Origin: Bradyrhizobium sp. SRS-191
Lineage (GTDB): Bacteria; Pseudomonadota; Alphaproteobacteria; Rhizobiales; Xanthobacteraceae
Assembly (NCBI RefSeq): GCF_024586915.1
Contig: NZ_JANBVS010000002.1
Span: forward strand, 124,001-188,000
Length of the DNA: 64,000 bases
Reading direction: 5' to 3'
Positions 9,039 through 18,426 of this stretch are shown one piece after another. The notes beneath the pieces were generated by a model. The model worked only from the letters and a program-made list of their open reading frames with translations, did no database searches and was not told the origin of the DNA. The stretch's first letter is position 1, and each line of letters opens with the position of its first letter. The position numbers and the translations under genes are program-made.

Positions 9039-10127
9039 ATGGCGATGCGACGATGGTGCCTGCTCGCAGGTCAGGCGCTGATCATCGGTTTGATCTTCAA
9101 CTCATCAGTGACAGCGGCACCGGCAGACGCGGCGCGCTGCACGAGCGGGGCCGACGCCCAGGCGCGCATTGCCGGCTGCACTCTCGTGATGGAGCAGAGA
9201 AGGCCGGCGCCCCCGCAGGTGATCAAAGCTCATCTGGCGCGCGCCAGCGCGCAGTTTCACCGCGGCGATCTGGACCATGCGATCGATGACTACAAGTGGG
9301 TGATCGCGCATGTCTCGGCCGATCCTCTCGCTGCCTACAATCGCGCACCTGACTTACGCGCAGGGGAGCCTCTGTCACTCTCCAGCGCCGAGCCGGTGCT
9401 TGGACGCGACAGCGACCGCGCCCGAGCCTATCGCGGGCTGGGAATTGCGAGCTTTCAGGCCGGCCTCCTGGAGCAATCTCAGCATGAGTTCAAACAGCTC
9501 ACCGCGATGGATCCAGGCAATGCCGATGCGGCCTTGTGGCTCGATCTAGCCCGCCGGCGTGCCGGACAGGCCAGCGAACTCGCCAACGAGGCTAAGCGTC
9601 TCGACATGCGCAAATGGCCGGCTCCGCTGGTCCGTCTCTTCCTTGGGCGAGAAACGGTCGACGGCGTGCTCGCGGCGGCCGACCGCAGCGGCCCGGCTCT
9701 GCGCGGCATACGGCGCTGCGAGGCAAGCTTCTTCGCCGGCGAGCTGATGCTGCAGCAAAGCCGTGACGCTGAGGCTGTCAGGTTGATCGACAAGGCACTC
9801 GCCGAATGCCCGGTCGGATCGGACATGCGATCGGTCGCCAGCGCGGAGGGGCGCGTTCTCAGCGTGATCCCGTAATCCCAAAGCGGCGAACTCCTCCGGG
9901 AAGCGTTCGCCGCTGCGGACAACCCGCCGGTCTTCAAGAAGCGTGGGCAGATCTGCGAGGTCAATTCCCATGCAGGCGAGCTCGCACTCGCGCAGCATGA
10001 ACCAGCCAAGGGCATCAGTTTTGCTCGAGGCCGCAGCTCAGGATTGCCCCAAGAGCTATCTCGCAAGAGCTATCTTGAATGGCTCGTCGCTCAGGCCGAG
10101 CTCCGAGCGCTCGACGCCAAGCGGTGA
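9039..10127 (+). pseudogene. Decayed gene for a secreted TPR protein
   Basis: An open frame starts at 9039 (AGGGGG before the ATG, signal peptide ending VTAAPADA) and stops at 9875, but the coding signal jumps frames. TPR-like residues run in frame to about 9345 (AAYNRA), continue as LTYAQG one frame over, return to the first frame by about 9415 (ARAYRGLGIASFQAG), meet a TAA at 9873, then resume (FKKRGQICEV, AGELALAQ), shift again to LLEAAAQDCPKSYLARA near 10022-10075, and return to EWLVAQAELRALDAKR ending at 10127. Several compensating single-base changes therefore seem to have broken one tetratricopeptide gene. A genuine 278-residue shortened protein from 9039-9875 is possible. Sequencing error is the alternative. 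Confidence 0.55.
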
Positions 10128-10379
10128 CACGACCCTGCGCGACTGAGGAGCCGCGCGGATGCCGGCACGTGGTGCCCGTACGACTACGGCCTTCGCATCA
10201 TTTGTCGTCGATCCGTAAATCCCTACCGACCGAACGGCCGTGGGATACAGCTGATCGAGACAAATTTCTAAAATTTGAACGGATCGCGCAGCTTTGCCGC
10301 AACGGCTGATGCGAACGATGGCGGGCCGGTCGCACATGCGATCAGGACCAGTCACATCGTTCACGGAGAGCCTCGACCA

Positions 10380-12098
10380 ATGCCGATCCAGCCGCAGGGC
10401 CTACGCAAGCCGCAGACCGACCGGAACAGCGACCAGACCGGATTCTTCGAGAACGACAGCTGGTTCACATCCGACCTCGCCCCGTTGTGGCTGCCGAACC
10501 AGGCCCCTGCGGCCCCCGCAGCGCCCGCGGCTCCGCCGGCAGCAGCAACGGCGGATACGTCGGCAGCCATCGCGATCTACGGCAATTTCTGCAGCGTCGC
10601 TGCGACCGTGACCACGACGCCCGGCACGACCTCGGGCGTGAGCTCGACGACGTCGACCTCGACGGTTGCGGCAACGTCCACGACCAAGACCCCCGCGCCG
10701 GCCTGGGTGAATACCCTCACCAACGCCCAGATCAAGGCCGACATGACGGCCGCGATCACCAATGGCACGGTCACCTATGCCGGCCTGCTGAAGATCTTCA
10801 CCGATATCGATGCGACGCTCGCCGCGACCAAGACCAAGCTGAGCGCGAGCCAGTTTGCCGATCTCAAGACGATCGCCGCCAATCTCAACAACGGCGTATC
10901 GACCTCGAGCTATCTCACCTACATCACCCAGGCGTTCGTCAACGGCAATGCCGCGAACGCGACCTGGACCGGCGGCGCGGCGAGCTCGGTTGCGCTCGGC
11001 AATCTCGCTAGCGGCTCGACCGAGCTGCAATTCGCCGAGCTGATCGGCAAGTGGTTCCTCGGCACCGACCTGCCGTCGTCGAAGGTGATCCTCGGCAGCA
11101 CGCAATTCTCGGTGTCCTATTCGAACTCGACCAAGCCGCTGTTCTCCGCCGCCGGCGCCAGCATGAACGACATCAACCAGGGCTATCTGGGTGATTGCTA
11201 CCTGCTCGCCGGGCTCGCCGAGGTCGCCTACAAGGAGCAGTCGGTGATCTCCTCGATGTTCACGACCAACGGCAACGGCAGCTATGGCGTGCGCTTCTAC
11301 GTCAATGGCACGGCGCGCTACGTGACCGTCAACAGCGCGCTTGCCAATGGCGGCAACATCTTCAACAATGGCGGCGCTGCGATCTGGGCGAGTCTCGCCG
11401 AAAAGGGCTATGCCGAGCTGCAGGCCAGCGGCGTCTACACCGGCAACTCCATCAACTACGGCAATTCCTACACCACGATCGGCAATGGCGGCGCGCCCGA
11501 GATCGCGCTGGAGGCGATCACCGGCGCGACCCAGATCACCGACTTCCGCGCCATGGGCGGCTCCTGGGGCAAGGTGGTCTACAATTCGTCGTTCGGCGTG
11601 ACGAACTATACCACGGGCAATTCGACGTCGGGCGTGCTGTCGACCATCGCGGCCAGTCTCGCGGCCGGCGACGACGTCATCCTCTCGTCCTACACCAACG
11701 CCAAGGATGCGACCGGCAAGACGACGCTGGTCGCCAACCACGCGATGTCGATCTACGGCTACAACAGCGCCAACTGCATGCTGCAGATCCGCAATCCCTG
11801 GGGCTCGGCGGCCGGCCAGTACTGGCAGACCACCTTCGAGGTCAGCCTCGCGACCCTGCTCGCCGCCGGCGACACCATCACGATCGACAATGTCGGCGAC
11901 GCCAAGAAGCTGGCGGCGGCAACGATCACCACGTCATCGGGACTGAAGCTGACGTCCGATGTCAACGACCTCGCGGGCGCGGCCTCCGGCTTCGTCCAGG
12001 CGATCGCATCGCTGACCGATGGCGGTGCGTCGAACGTGGCGTTCACGCAGGGCCTGGCCTCGCAGCAGCATACGCTGGCAATGCCGCTGGCGGCGTGA
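10380..12098 (+). CDS. Calpain-like (family C2) cysteine protease, likely type I secretion substrate
   Basis: A 572-residue protein whose centre carries a calpain catalytic core: QGYLGDCYLLAGLAE (Cys273), NHAMSIYGY (His454) and IRNPWGS (Asn472), in the right order and spacing. Residues 1-100 are low-complexity (Ala/Pro then Thr/Ser), followed by a helical part (about 105-200). There is no Sec signal peptide and no RTX glycine repeat. The C-terminus is hydrophobic (QQHTLAMPLAA), as in uncleaved type I export signals. ATG 10380 is chosen because GGAGAG precedes it by 9 bases; the frame extends upstream without support. The next two genes encode a type I secretion ATPase and adaptor, so this is probably their cargo. 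Confidence 0.82.
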   Translation: MPIQPQGLRKPQTDRNSDQTGFFENDSWFTSDLAPLWLPNQAPAAPAAPAAPPAAATADTSAAIAIYGNFCSVAATVTTTPGTTSGVSSTTSTSTVAATSTTKTPAPAWVNTLTNAQIKADMTAAITNGTVTYAGLLKIFTDIDATLAATKTKLSASQFADLKTIAANLNNGVSTSSYLTYITQAFVNGNAANATWTGGAASSVALGNLASGSTELQFAELIGKWFLGTDLPSSKVILGSTQFSVSYSNSTKPLFSAAGASMNDINQGYLGDCYLLAGLAEVAYKEQSVISSMFTTNGNGSYGVRFYVNGTARYVTVNSALANGGNIFNNGGAAIWASLAEKGYAELQASGVYTGNSINYGNSYTTIGNGGAPEIALEAITGATQITDFRAMGGSWGKVVYNSSFGVTNYTTGNSTSGVLSTIAASLAAGDDVILSSYTNAKDATGKTTLVANHAMSIYGYNSANCMLQIRNPWGSAAGQYWQTTFEVSLATLLAAGDTITIDNVGDAKKLAAATITTSSGLKLTSDVNDLAGAASGFVQAIASLTDGGASNVAFTQGLASQQHTLAMPLAA

Positions 12099-12121
12099 TC
12101 CCGCGTTCCAGCGACTGAGAA

Positions 12122-12150
12122 TGGACCGCCCCCGCGCAGCGGGGGCGGTC
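12122..12150 (+). terminator. Perfect 12-bp hairpin after the calpain gene
   Basis: GACCGCCCCCGC (12124-12135) pairs perfectly with 12139-12150 around a 3-base loop. There is no T-run behind it, so it may act as a weak or Rho-assisted terminator or an RNA-stabilising hairpin between the cargo gene and the exporter genes. Confidence 0.55.
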
Positions 12151-12188
12151 GTGTCGTATCAGCCGATTCCTGCTGCATCCATACCCAC

Positions 12189-12232
12189 CGTCATTCCGGG
12201 GCAAGGCCGCAGGCCTTGAGCCGGGAATGACG
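12189..12232. repeat. Short palindromic intergenic repeat
   Basis: CGTCATTCCGG at the left end is answered by CCGGGAATGACG at the right end, giving a hairpin. The same CGTCATTCC ends recur at 61151-61258, and CGTCAT ends at 50077-50107, so this is one copy of a dispersed REP-like element. Confidence 0.65.
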
Positions 12233-12397
12233 AGGCAAGCCGCGACTGACCCGCATGTTGTGACGCGGATCGTGGAGTGCCCCGGATGCGGCCGGCAACG
12301 CCGTACGTCACCTGTTAATCATCCGATTTAACGCCATGCGAACGCAGGTCCCGGAGGGTGTCGGCGGGGACGTCGGACCAAGAGGCGGGATCGATCG

Positions 12398-14515
12398 ATG
12401 CAGGCGTGTACGGATCAGGGCGCATGGGCGCTGGCGCTGTCGCTGCATTTGCTCGGCATCGTCGCCGATCCCGGCCGCATCCAGCACGAGGCCGGCCGCA
12501 GCGATGCGCTCACGATCGATGATCTCCTGCGCGCCACAGCGCGCTTTCCGGTCAAGGCCAAGCTCGTCACGTCCAAGGCCGCGCGGCTGAAGAGCACGCC
12601 GCTGCCGACGGTCGCCGTGCTCAAGGATGGCGGCTTCGCCGTGATCGGCAAGGTCACCGAGACCGGCGTCCTCGTTCAAGGGCTGAACGATTCGGGGCCG
12701 CGTCTCCTGACCTTTGCTGAATTCGACGCGATCTGGTCCGGTCAGCTGATCCTGATCGCCAAGCGCGCGGAGCTGTCCGACACGGCGCGGCGGTTCAATT
12801 TGGGCTGGTTCGTCGCGGCGATCGGAAAATATCGCCGCATCCTGATCGAGGTGCTGCTGGCCTCGTTCGTGATCCAGCTGTTCGGCCTGGCGACCCCGAT
12901 GATCTTCCAGGTCGTGATCGACAAGGTGCTGGTGCATCGCGGCCTGTCGACGCTGGAGGTGATGGTCGCGGGCCTCGCGCTGATCGCGCTGTTCGAGGCG
13001 GTGCTGTCGGGCCTGCGCACCTACCTGTTCACCCATACGTCGAACCGCATCGACGTCGAGCTCGGCGCGCGGCTGTTCCGGCACCTGATGCGGTTGCCGC
13101 TGGCCTATTTCGAGAGCCGCCGCGTCGGCGACAGCGTCGCGCGCGTGCGCGAGCTGGAGACGATCCGGCAGTTCATCACCTCATCCTCGATCACGCTGGT
13201 GCTCGATCTCGCCTTCGCCGCGGTCTTCATCGGCGTGATGTTTCTCTACAGCGCCACGCTGGCCTGGATCGTCTGCGCCACGCTGCCGGTTTATGCGCTG
13301 CTGTCGCTCGCAACGACGCCGGCATTCCGGACGCGACTGGACGAGAAATTCCGCCGCGGCGCCGAGAACCAGGCGTTCCTGGTCGAGAGCGTCACCGGGG
13401 TCGAGACCATCAAGGCGATGGCGGTCGAGCCGCTGATGCAGCGGCGCTGGGAGGAGCAGCTCGCGAGCTATGTCGGCGCCTCGTTCTCGGCCTCGCAGAT
13501 CGGCAATTGGGCGAGCCAGGCCGCGAGCCTGCTGAACAAGGGCGTCGGCGCGCTGACGCTGTTCGTGGGCGCAGGCCTCGTGATCGCCAACAAGATGACG
13601 GTCGGCGAGCTCGTCGCCTTCAACATGCTCGCAAACCAGGTCTCCGGCCCGGTGCTGCGGCTGGTGCAGGTCTGGCAGGATTTCCACCAGGTGCGGCTGT
13701 CGGTCGAGCGGCTCGGCGACATCCTCAACACGCCGGTGGAGGCGCAGAGTGGCGGCGCCGAGCAGAACCTTCCGCCGGTCGAAGGCGCCATCGAGTTCGA
13801 GCGCGTGACCTTTCGTTACGGCCTCAACACCCAGCCGGTGCTGCGCGAGGTGTCGCTCAGTATCGGGGCAGGGCAGGTGGTCGGCATCGTCGGACCGTCC
13901 GGGTCCGGCAAGAGCACGATCGCCAAGCTGGCGCAGCGGCTGTACCAGCCGGAAGCAGGACGCGTGCTGGTCGACGGCGTGGACACCGCCGTGCTCGATC
14001 CGTCCTGGCTGCGGCGGCAGATCGGCGTGGTGCTGCAGGAGAACGTGCTGTTCAACCGCTCGGTGCGCGACAACATCGCGCTCGCCGATCCCGCGCTGCC
14101 GATGGAGCGGATCGTCGAGGCCGCGAGGCTCGCCGGCGCGCATGAGTTCATCTGCCGGATGCCGCAGGGCTATGACACGGTCATCGGCGAGCGCGGCGTG
14201 TCGCTGTCCGGCGGCCAGCGCCAGCGTATCGCGATCGCGCGCGCGCTGGTCGGCGATCCCCGCATCCTGATTTTCGACGAGGCGACGTCGGCGCTCGACT
14301 ACGAGTCCGAGAGCATCATCCAGGCCAACATGCGCGACATCGTGCGCGGCCGCACCGTGCTGATCATCGCGCACCGGCTGTCGACGGTGCGCCATGCCGA
14401 CCGCATCCTGACGATCGAGAGCGGCGTGATCGTCGAGGACGGCACGCATGAGCAATTGGTAGCCGGCGGCGGCCGCTATGCCACGCTGCACCGGATCCAG
14501 TCCGCAGGCCGTTGA
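12398..14515 (+). CDS. Type I secretion ABC transporter (HlyB-like, with C39-like domain)
   Basis: A 705-residue inner-membrane exporter. Residues 1-125 align with the HlyB C39-like domain (DQGAWALALSLHLLGI, then LPTVAVLKDGGFAVIGKV and FDAIWSGQLILIAKR). The catalytic Cys of true C39 peptidases is missing at the expected site, so the domain should bind rather than cut the substrate. About six transmembrane helices follow (roughly 150-420). The ATPase domain has Walker [10 protein letters not shown] (about 499-507), LSGGQRQRIAIARAL, and ILIFDEATSALD. This pattern marks a type I secretion system for uncleaved C-terminal signals. It sits between the calpain gene and the HlyD adaptor; no TolC-like gene is in the window. 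Confidence 0.93.
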   Translation: MQACTDQGAWALALSLHLLGIVADPGRIQHEAGRSDALTIDDLLRATARFPVKAKLVTSKAARLKSTPLPTVAVLKDGGFAVIGKVTETGVLVQGLNDSGPRLLTFAEFDAIWSGQLILIAKRAELSDTARRFNLGWFVAAIGKYRRILIEVLLASFVIQLFGLATPMIFQVVIDKVLVHRGLSTLEVMVAGLALIALFEAVLSGLRTYLFTHTSNRIDVELGARLFRHLMRLPLAYFESRRVGDSVARVRELETIRQFITSSSITLVLDLAFAAVFIGVMFLYSATLAWIVCATLPVYALLSLATTPAFRTRLDEKFRRGAENQAFLVESVTGVETIKAMAVEPLMQRRWEEQLASYVGASFSASQIGNWASQAASLLNKGVGALTLFVGAGLVIANKMTVGELVAFNMLANQVSGPVLRLVQVWQDFHQVRLSVERLGDILNTPVEAQSGGAEQNLPPVEGAIEFERVTFRYGLNTQPVLREVSLSIGAGQVVGIVGPSGSGKSTIAKLAQRLYQPEAGRVLVDGVDTAVLDPSWLRRQIGVVLQENVLFNRSVRDNIALADPALPMERIVEAARLAGAHEFICRMPQGYDTVIGERGVSLSGGQRQRIAIARALVGDPRILIFDEATSALDYESESIIQANMRDIVRGRTVLIIAHRLSTVRHADRILTIESGVIVEDGTHEQLVAGGGRYATLHRIQSAGR

Positions 14516-14525
14516 GGAGAAGGCG

Positions 14526-15944
14526 ATGAGTACACCTGCTGGCCTTCTGCGTGGCTTTTCGTTCGGCGGCACGACGTCGGAGCGCGAGTTCCTTCCCGCC
14601 GCGCTGGAGATCACGCAGACGCCGCCCAATCCGCTCGGACGCATCACGGCGCTGGCGCTGTGCACCGTCACCTTTGCGGCGCTCGGCTGGGCCGTTTTCG
14701 GCAAGGTCGACATCGTCGCGGTCGCCAGCGGCAAGGTGATCTCGCATACCCGCACACAGGTGGTGCAGCCGTTCGAGACCGCGAGCGTGAAGGCGGTGCT
14801 GGTGCAGCCCGGCCAGCGCGTAAGCGCGGGTGATCCGCTGATCGAGCTCGACAAGACCGCTGTCACCGCCGAGGCTGATCGCGCCCGCAGCGATCTGATC
14901 GCGAGCCTGCTCGACGAGGTCCGGCTGGCGGCGTTCCTCGATGGCGTCGCGAACGGACCGTTCGATCTGGTGGTCGGCGCCGAGCCGCTGGACCGCGCTC
15001 GCGCGCAGGCGCAACTCACGGCACAGCTGGCGATGCGCGCCAGCCAGCTGGCGGCGCTGGCGCAGGAGCGAGCGCAGCACATTGCCGAGCGCGAGGCGCT
15101 GCAGCAGACGGTGGCCAAATACGAGCAGACGCTGCCGATGGTGACGCAGCGCGCCGACATCCGCACCAAGGCGAGCGAGATCGGCAACGCTTCGATCATC
15201 GCCCGGCTGGAGAGCCAACAGCTGCTGGTCGAGACCCGCTCCGAGCTGGAGATCAACAAGGCCAAGATCATCGCGTTGGATGCCACCGTCGCAGGACTCG
15301 ATCAGAAGATCGCGGCGACCGAGGCCGACATGCGCGACAAGGCGATGCGTGACCTCGCCACCGCGCGCGAGCGCGCCCGCGCGGCCGGAGAGGCGCTGAC
15401 CAAGGCCACCCGCCGCGCCGAGCTGCAGACCTTGCGCGCGCCGATCGACGGTACGGTGCAGCAGATGCACGTCGCCGCCGCCGGCGCGGTCGTGACACCG
15501 GCGCAGCAGCTGTTGTCCGTGGTGCCCGACGACGACAGGATCGAGGTCGAGGCGGTGGTGGAGAACCGCGACGTCGGCTTCGTCGAAGCCGGGCAGCGCG
15601 TCGAGCTCAAGGTCGACGCCTTCCCGTTCACGCGTTACGGCCTGCTCGGCGGCAAGGTGACCTCGGTCGATCGCGACGCCGAGGCCGCGCCCGTCAATCC
15701 CCAGGGCGTGCAAGGTGCCGAGCGGCAGGCCGACCAGACCGACCGCGTCGAGGCCAGCGAGCGGCTGCGCTACATGGTGCACATCGCGCTCGACCGAGCG
15801 ACGCTCGACGTCGACGGCCGGATGGCAACGCTCGTGCCGGGCATGTCGGTGAAGGCGGAGATTCTCACCGGCAAGCGCCGCATCGTCGACTTCCTGCTGG
15901 CGCCGCTGCGCGAGCATGTTCACGACGCCATGCGCGAGCGCTGA
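14526..15944 (+). CDS. Type I secretion periplasmic adaptor, HlyD family
   Basis: A 472-residue membrane-fusion protein that would link the HlyB-like ATPase to an outer-membrane channel. A single transmembrane helix lies near residues 38-58 (ITALALCTVTFAALGWAVFG), followed by a split lipoyl/barrel-sandwich domain (VVQPFETASVKAVLVQPGQR ... LRAPIDGTVQQMHV) around a long alpha-helical hairpin rich in Ala, Arg and Glu (about 115-310). The RTX-type C-terminal block LVPGMSVKAEILTGKRRIVDFLLAPL is typical. GAGGAGAAGG lies before the ATG, 10 bases after the exporter stop, so the two genes are co-translated from one message. Confidence 0.93.
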   Translation: MSTPAGLLRGFSFGGTTSEREFLPAALEITQTPPNPLGRITALALCTVTFAALGWAVFGKVDIVAVASGKVISHTRTQVVQPFETASVKAVLVQPGQRVSAGDPLIELDKTAVTAEADRARSDLIASLLDEVRLAAFLDGVANGPFDLVVGAEPLDRARAQAQLTAQLAMRASQLAALAQERAQHIAEREALQQTVAKYEQTLPMVTQRADIRTKASEIGNASIIARLESQQLLVETRSELEINKAKIIALDATVAGLDQKIAATEADMRDKAMRDLATARERARAAGEALTKATRRAELQTLRAPIDGTVQQMHVAAAGAVVTPAQQLLSVVPDDDRIEVEAVVENRDVGFVEAGQRVELKVDAFPFTRYGLLGGKVTSVDRDAEAAPVNPQGVQGAERQADQTDRVEASERLRYMVHIALDRATLDVDGRMATLVPGMSVKAEILTGKRRIVDFLLAPLREHVHDAMRER

Positions 15945-16088
15945 TCGACCGGCATGCTTAACGTGCTCCCGCGCATTTGAGCAAAAACGTAACCTCAAAT
16001 CCGTACGCGAACGCTTACGGAACGCTCGCGTTCGGACGGTATGTTTCGCGCATTCGCTTTCCTCATTGCGGTGTTGTGGCTTCTCATC

Positions 16089-17207
16089 ATGAACGAGACA
16101 AAATCGGTATTGCGCGAGCTGGAAGACGCGATTGCGCGGGGCACGGCCGACAGCCGCGAGCGCGCGCTGTGGCACGCGACCGACCTGCTGCTCGCCGGCC
16201 GCTATTGCGAGGAGGAGATCGCGACGTTCGGCGAGGTGATCAACCGGCTCGCCGACGAGATCGAGGTCGAGGCCCGCGCCAAGCTCGCCGACCGTCTCGC
16301 CAAGATCGAATATTCGCCGGCCAGCGTCATCCGCAAGCTCGCCTTCGATGACGAGATCTGGGTCGCCGGTCCGGTGCTGCGCGAGTCCGAACGCCTCGAC
16401 GACGCTGCGCTGGTCGAGAATGCCAGCACCAAGAGCCAAGCCCATCTGCTCGCCATCGCCGAGCGCAAGACGCTGAGCCCGGAGGTGACGGACGTGCTGG
16501 CGCGGCGCGGTGACCGCGATGTCGCGACCGCAGTGGCGCGCAATCACGGCGCGCAGTTCTCCGGCGCCGGCTTCCTGCACATGGTGAAACGCGCCGAGAA
16601 CGACTCCATCCTGGCCGAGCATCTCGGCCGTCGGCTCGACATCCCGCGCCACCTGTTCCAGCAATTGATCGCCAAGGCGTCCGACGAGGTCGGCAAGCGG
16701 CTGGCGAGCGAGCGCCCTGAGCTGCTCGGCGAGATCGAGAGCTCGGTCGCCAACATCGCCGGCGATCTGCAATCGAAATTCGGGCCCGGCTCGCGCAACT
16801 ACTTCGTCGCCAAGCGCACCGTGACGATCCAGCACCGCCTCGGCAATCTGCACGAGAGCACCATTGCCGGCTATGCGACGTCGCACAAGGTCGACGAGGT
16901 GACGATCGGTCTGTCGCTGCTCTCGGGACTGCCGGTCGACGTGGTCGATCGGGCGCTGTTCGATCGCAATCGCGAGATGCTGTTGATGCTGGCGAAGGCG
17001 CTCGGCTTCAGCTGGGACACGATGATGGCATTGGCCTTCCTCGGCGCCCGCGAGCATCGGATCACCGCGGGCGAACTGGACGAGCTGGAGCGGAGCTACG
17101 TCCGGCTGCAGACGCAGACTTCGCGGAGCGTCCTCGAATTCTACCAGTCGCGCAAGAATGCCGGGAAGGCTGGCGGCACACACGCGCCGCGCGCGGTAGC
17201 GCATTGA
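16089..17207 (+). CDS. DUF2336 domain-containing protein
   Basis: A 372-residue helical protein (388 if the upstream ATG at 16041 is used). It contains paired-helix repeats typical of DUF2336, for example GEVINRLADEIEVEARAKLADRLA near the N-terminus and SELD/ERSYVRLQ-type helices near the end. No signal peptide is seen from the chosen start; starting at 16041 would add a hydrophobic segment (FAFLIAVLWLLIM) that looks like read-in from upstream DNA, so 16089 is preferred. The family is common in alphaproteobacteria and has no settled function. It follows the type I secretion genes after 144 bases, so co-transcription is not obvious. Confidence 0.82.
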   Translation: MNETKSVLRELEDAIARGTADSRERALWHATDLLLAGRYCEEEIATFGEVINRLADEIEVEARAKLADRLAKIEYSPASVIRKLAFDDEIWVAGPVLRESERLDDAALVENASTKSQAHLLAIAERKTLSPEVTDVLARRGDRDVATAVARNHGAQFSGAGFLHMVKRAENDSILAEHLGRRLDIPRHLFQQLIAKASDEVGKRLASERPELLGEIESSVANIAGDLQSKFGPGSRNYFVAKRTVTIQHRLGNLHESTIAGYATSHKVDEVTIGLSLLSGLPVDVVDRALFDRNREMLLMLAKALGFSWDTMMALAFLGAREHRITAGELDELERSYVRLQTQTSRSVLEFYQSRKNAGKAGGTHAPRAVAH

Positions 17208-17233
17208 GTGTCAGCGAGAAGAGGTGAGCGCGG

Positions 17234-17458
17234 ATGATCGGCATGGGACGTCATCTCCACGCCGCGCAGCGGCGGGGCAGCCGACACGCCGCGGTGGACC
17301 GCGCCGCCGTCGATGCCGCCTGGCACGTTCTCGAAGCCGCCAATGAGCTCGGCGACGAAACCACCGTCGCCGCCTGCCGCCGCATCATCGACGCGAGCCT
17401 CAATGGGGCGGGGGCCGACGAGGCCGACCTGCAGCGAGTGGCAGACTATTTCCGCTAG
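17234..17458 (+). CDS. Small hypothetical protein (74 residues)
   Basis: A 74-residue protein with two predicted helices (residues about 20-45 and 58-72) and no cysteine except one in AACRRIID. A strong AGAAGAGGTGAG Shine-Dalgarno sequence precedes the ATG, and the codon pattern matches neighbours, so I take it as real. It lies 26 bases after the DUF2336 gene and is probably co-transcribed with it. I do not recognise the family. Confidence 0.6.
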   Translation: MIGMGRHLHAAQRRGSRHAAVDRAAVDAAWHVLEAANELGDETTVAACRRIIDASLNGAGADEADLQRVADYFR

Positions 17459-17488
17459 GTCTGTTGGCGCCTAGGTCGCGCAGTCGGC

Positions 17489-18178
17489 TCAAACCGCCGC
17501 AAGCTGCGGATCCGCCTTGCTGCCGCGCTTGCCGGCTTTCCCCTTCGCCGGCTCGAACAGGGCGCTCGCCGCGATGCCGGCCGTATCAGCGACCTCCGGA
17601 TTGCGCGACACCATGGCGGCGACGATCGCGCCGTCGATCAGCAGCGCCAGCTGATGCGCAAAACTCTCCGGCTCCGCCGCGCCCATCTCGCGCGCCAGCT
17701 TCTCGATATGCGCCAGCACCACCTTCTTATGGCGCAGCGCGATGGTGCGGAACTGCTTCTGATCCTTGTCGTGCTCGCCGACCGCGTTGATGAAGGGGCA
17801 GCCGTAGAAGCGCTCCTCGCTGAACCAGCTCTTCAGCGCCGGGAAGATGCGCGTGAGCTTGGTCTCGGCGTCGCCGCCGCCGCTTTCCATCGCAGCGATG
17901 AACCATTCCCGCCACTGCTTGCCCTCGCTTTCGAGCACGGCGGTGACGAGCGCGGTCTTCGAACCGAATAGTTTGTACAGCGTCGTCTTTGCGGTGCCGG
18001 CCTCGCTGATGATCGCGTCGATGCCGGTGGCGTTGATGCCGTTCTTGCAGAACAGGTGCGTCGCCGCGCCGAGCAGGCGGCCGCGCGCCGACTCGTCGTC
18101 ACCAGCGGCGATCGGTCGCGCGAGCGCCTTCTTGGCTGACGGTTTGCCCGCGGCGGACTTGATCTCTTTCTTGCCCAT
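17489..18178 (-). CDS. TetR family transcriptional regulator
   Basis: A 229-residue DNA-binding repressor. A Lys/Ala-rich tail of about 30 residues precedes the helix-turn-helix domain (LLGAATHLFCKNGINATGID ... GTAKTTLYKLFGSKTALV, residues about 36-80). The C-terminal ligand domain contains ERFYGCPFINA, a pattern of the YcdC/AcrR-like subgroup. It is divergent from the OsmC-to-cyanase run; the 248-base spacer between them holds a sigma-54 promoter and a TCAGC-N6-GCTGA inverted repeat at 18209-18224 that could be its operator. Regulation of that cluster or of itself is inference. Confidence 0.88.
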   Translation of the reverse strand: MGKKEIKSAAGKPSAKKALARPIAAGDDESARGRLLGAATHLFCKNGINATGIDAIISEAGTAKTTLYKLFGSKTALVTAVLESEGKQWREWFIAAMESGGGDAETKLTRIFPALKSWFSEERFYGCPFINAVGEHDKDQKQFRTIALRHKKVVLAHIEKLAREMGAAEPESFAHQLALLIDGAIVAAMVSRNPEVADTAGIAASALFEPAKGKAGKRGSKADPQLAAV

Positions 18179-18208
18179 GCGCGCAAGCTTAATCGCGGTG
18201 CGCGTGAG

Positions 18209-18224
18209 TCAGCAAGACCGCTGA
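18209..18224. promoter_or_regulatory. Inverted repeat, possible TetR operator
   Basis: TCAGC and GCTGA are separated by 6 bases, 31 bases before the TetR start codon on the minus strand. Position fits autoregulation; the arms are short, so the assignment is weak. A direct repeat GCGGTGCGC also occurs near 18195 and 18239. Confidence 0.3.
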
Positions 18225-18365
18225 TGCGTATGAGGCAGCGGTGCGCTCAATTTCATCGCCGAGAGCAGCACTCTGCATCGCACGTGGGCAGGCGAGGGGA
18301 GGCCAAATCCCGCCTTCTTCTTCTAAGCCGCGAAGATCATTCCGCCTTTTGATTTCCTGGGTCCC

Positions 18366-18381
18366 TGGCACGCTTCGTGCA
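18366..18381 (+). promoter_or_regulatory. Sigma-54 (RpoN) promoter of the cyanase cluster
   Basis: TGGCACGCTTCGTGCA matches the sigma-54 consensus TGGCACG-N4-TTGCA at every defined position but one (G for T). The GG and GC dinucleotides have the required 10-base spacing. Transcription would start near 18391, about 36 bases before the OsmC start, leaving room for its GGGAGAG ribosome site. Such promoters need an enhancer-binding activator such as NtrC and fit nitrogen control of cyanate use. I could not identify a convincing NtrC site upstream. Confidence 0.75.
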
Positions 18382-18426
18382 GGAAACAGACCGTTCGGTA
18401 TCCTCGATCCCAGGGAGAGAAATGAG

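Noticed and set aside
13181..15286. 701-residue minus-strand frame opposite the HlyB/HlyD genes
   Set aside because: Shadow; changes character along its length and has no ribosome site.
14364..17204. 946-residue open frame on the minus strand across the type I adaptor and DUF2336 genes
   Set aside because: Antisense shadow of well-supported plus-strand genes in high-GC DNA; composition is Arg/Ala/His-rich with no domain.
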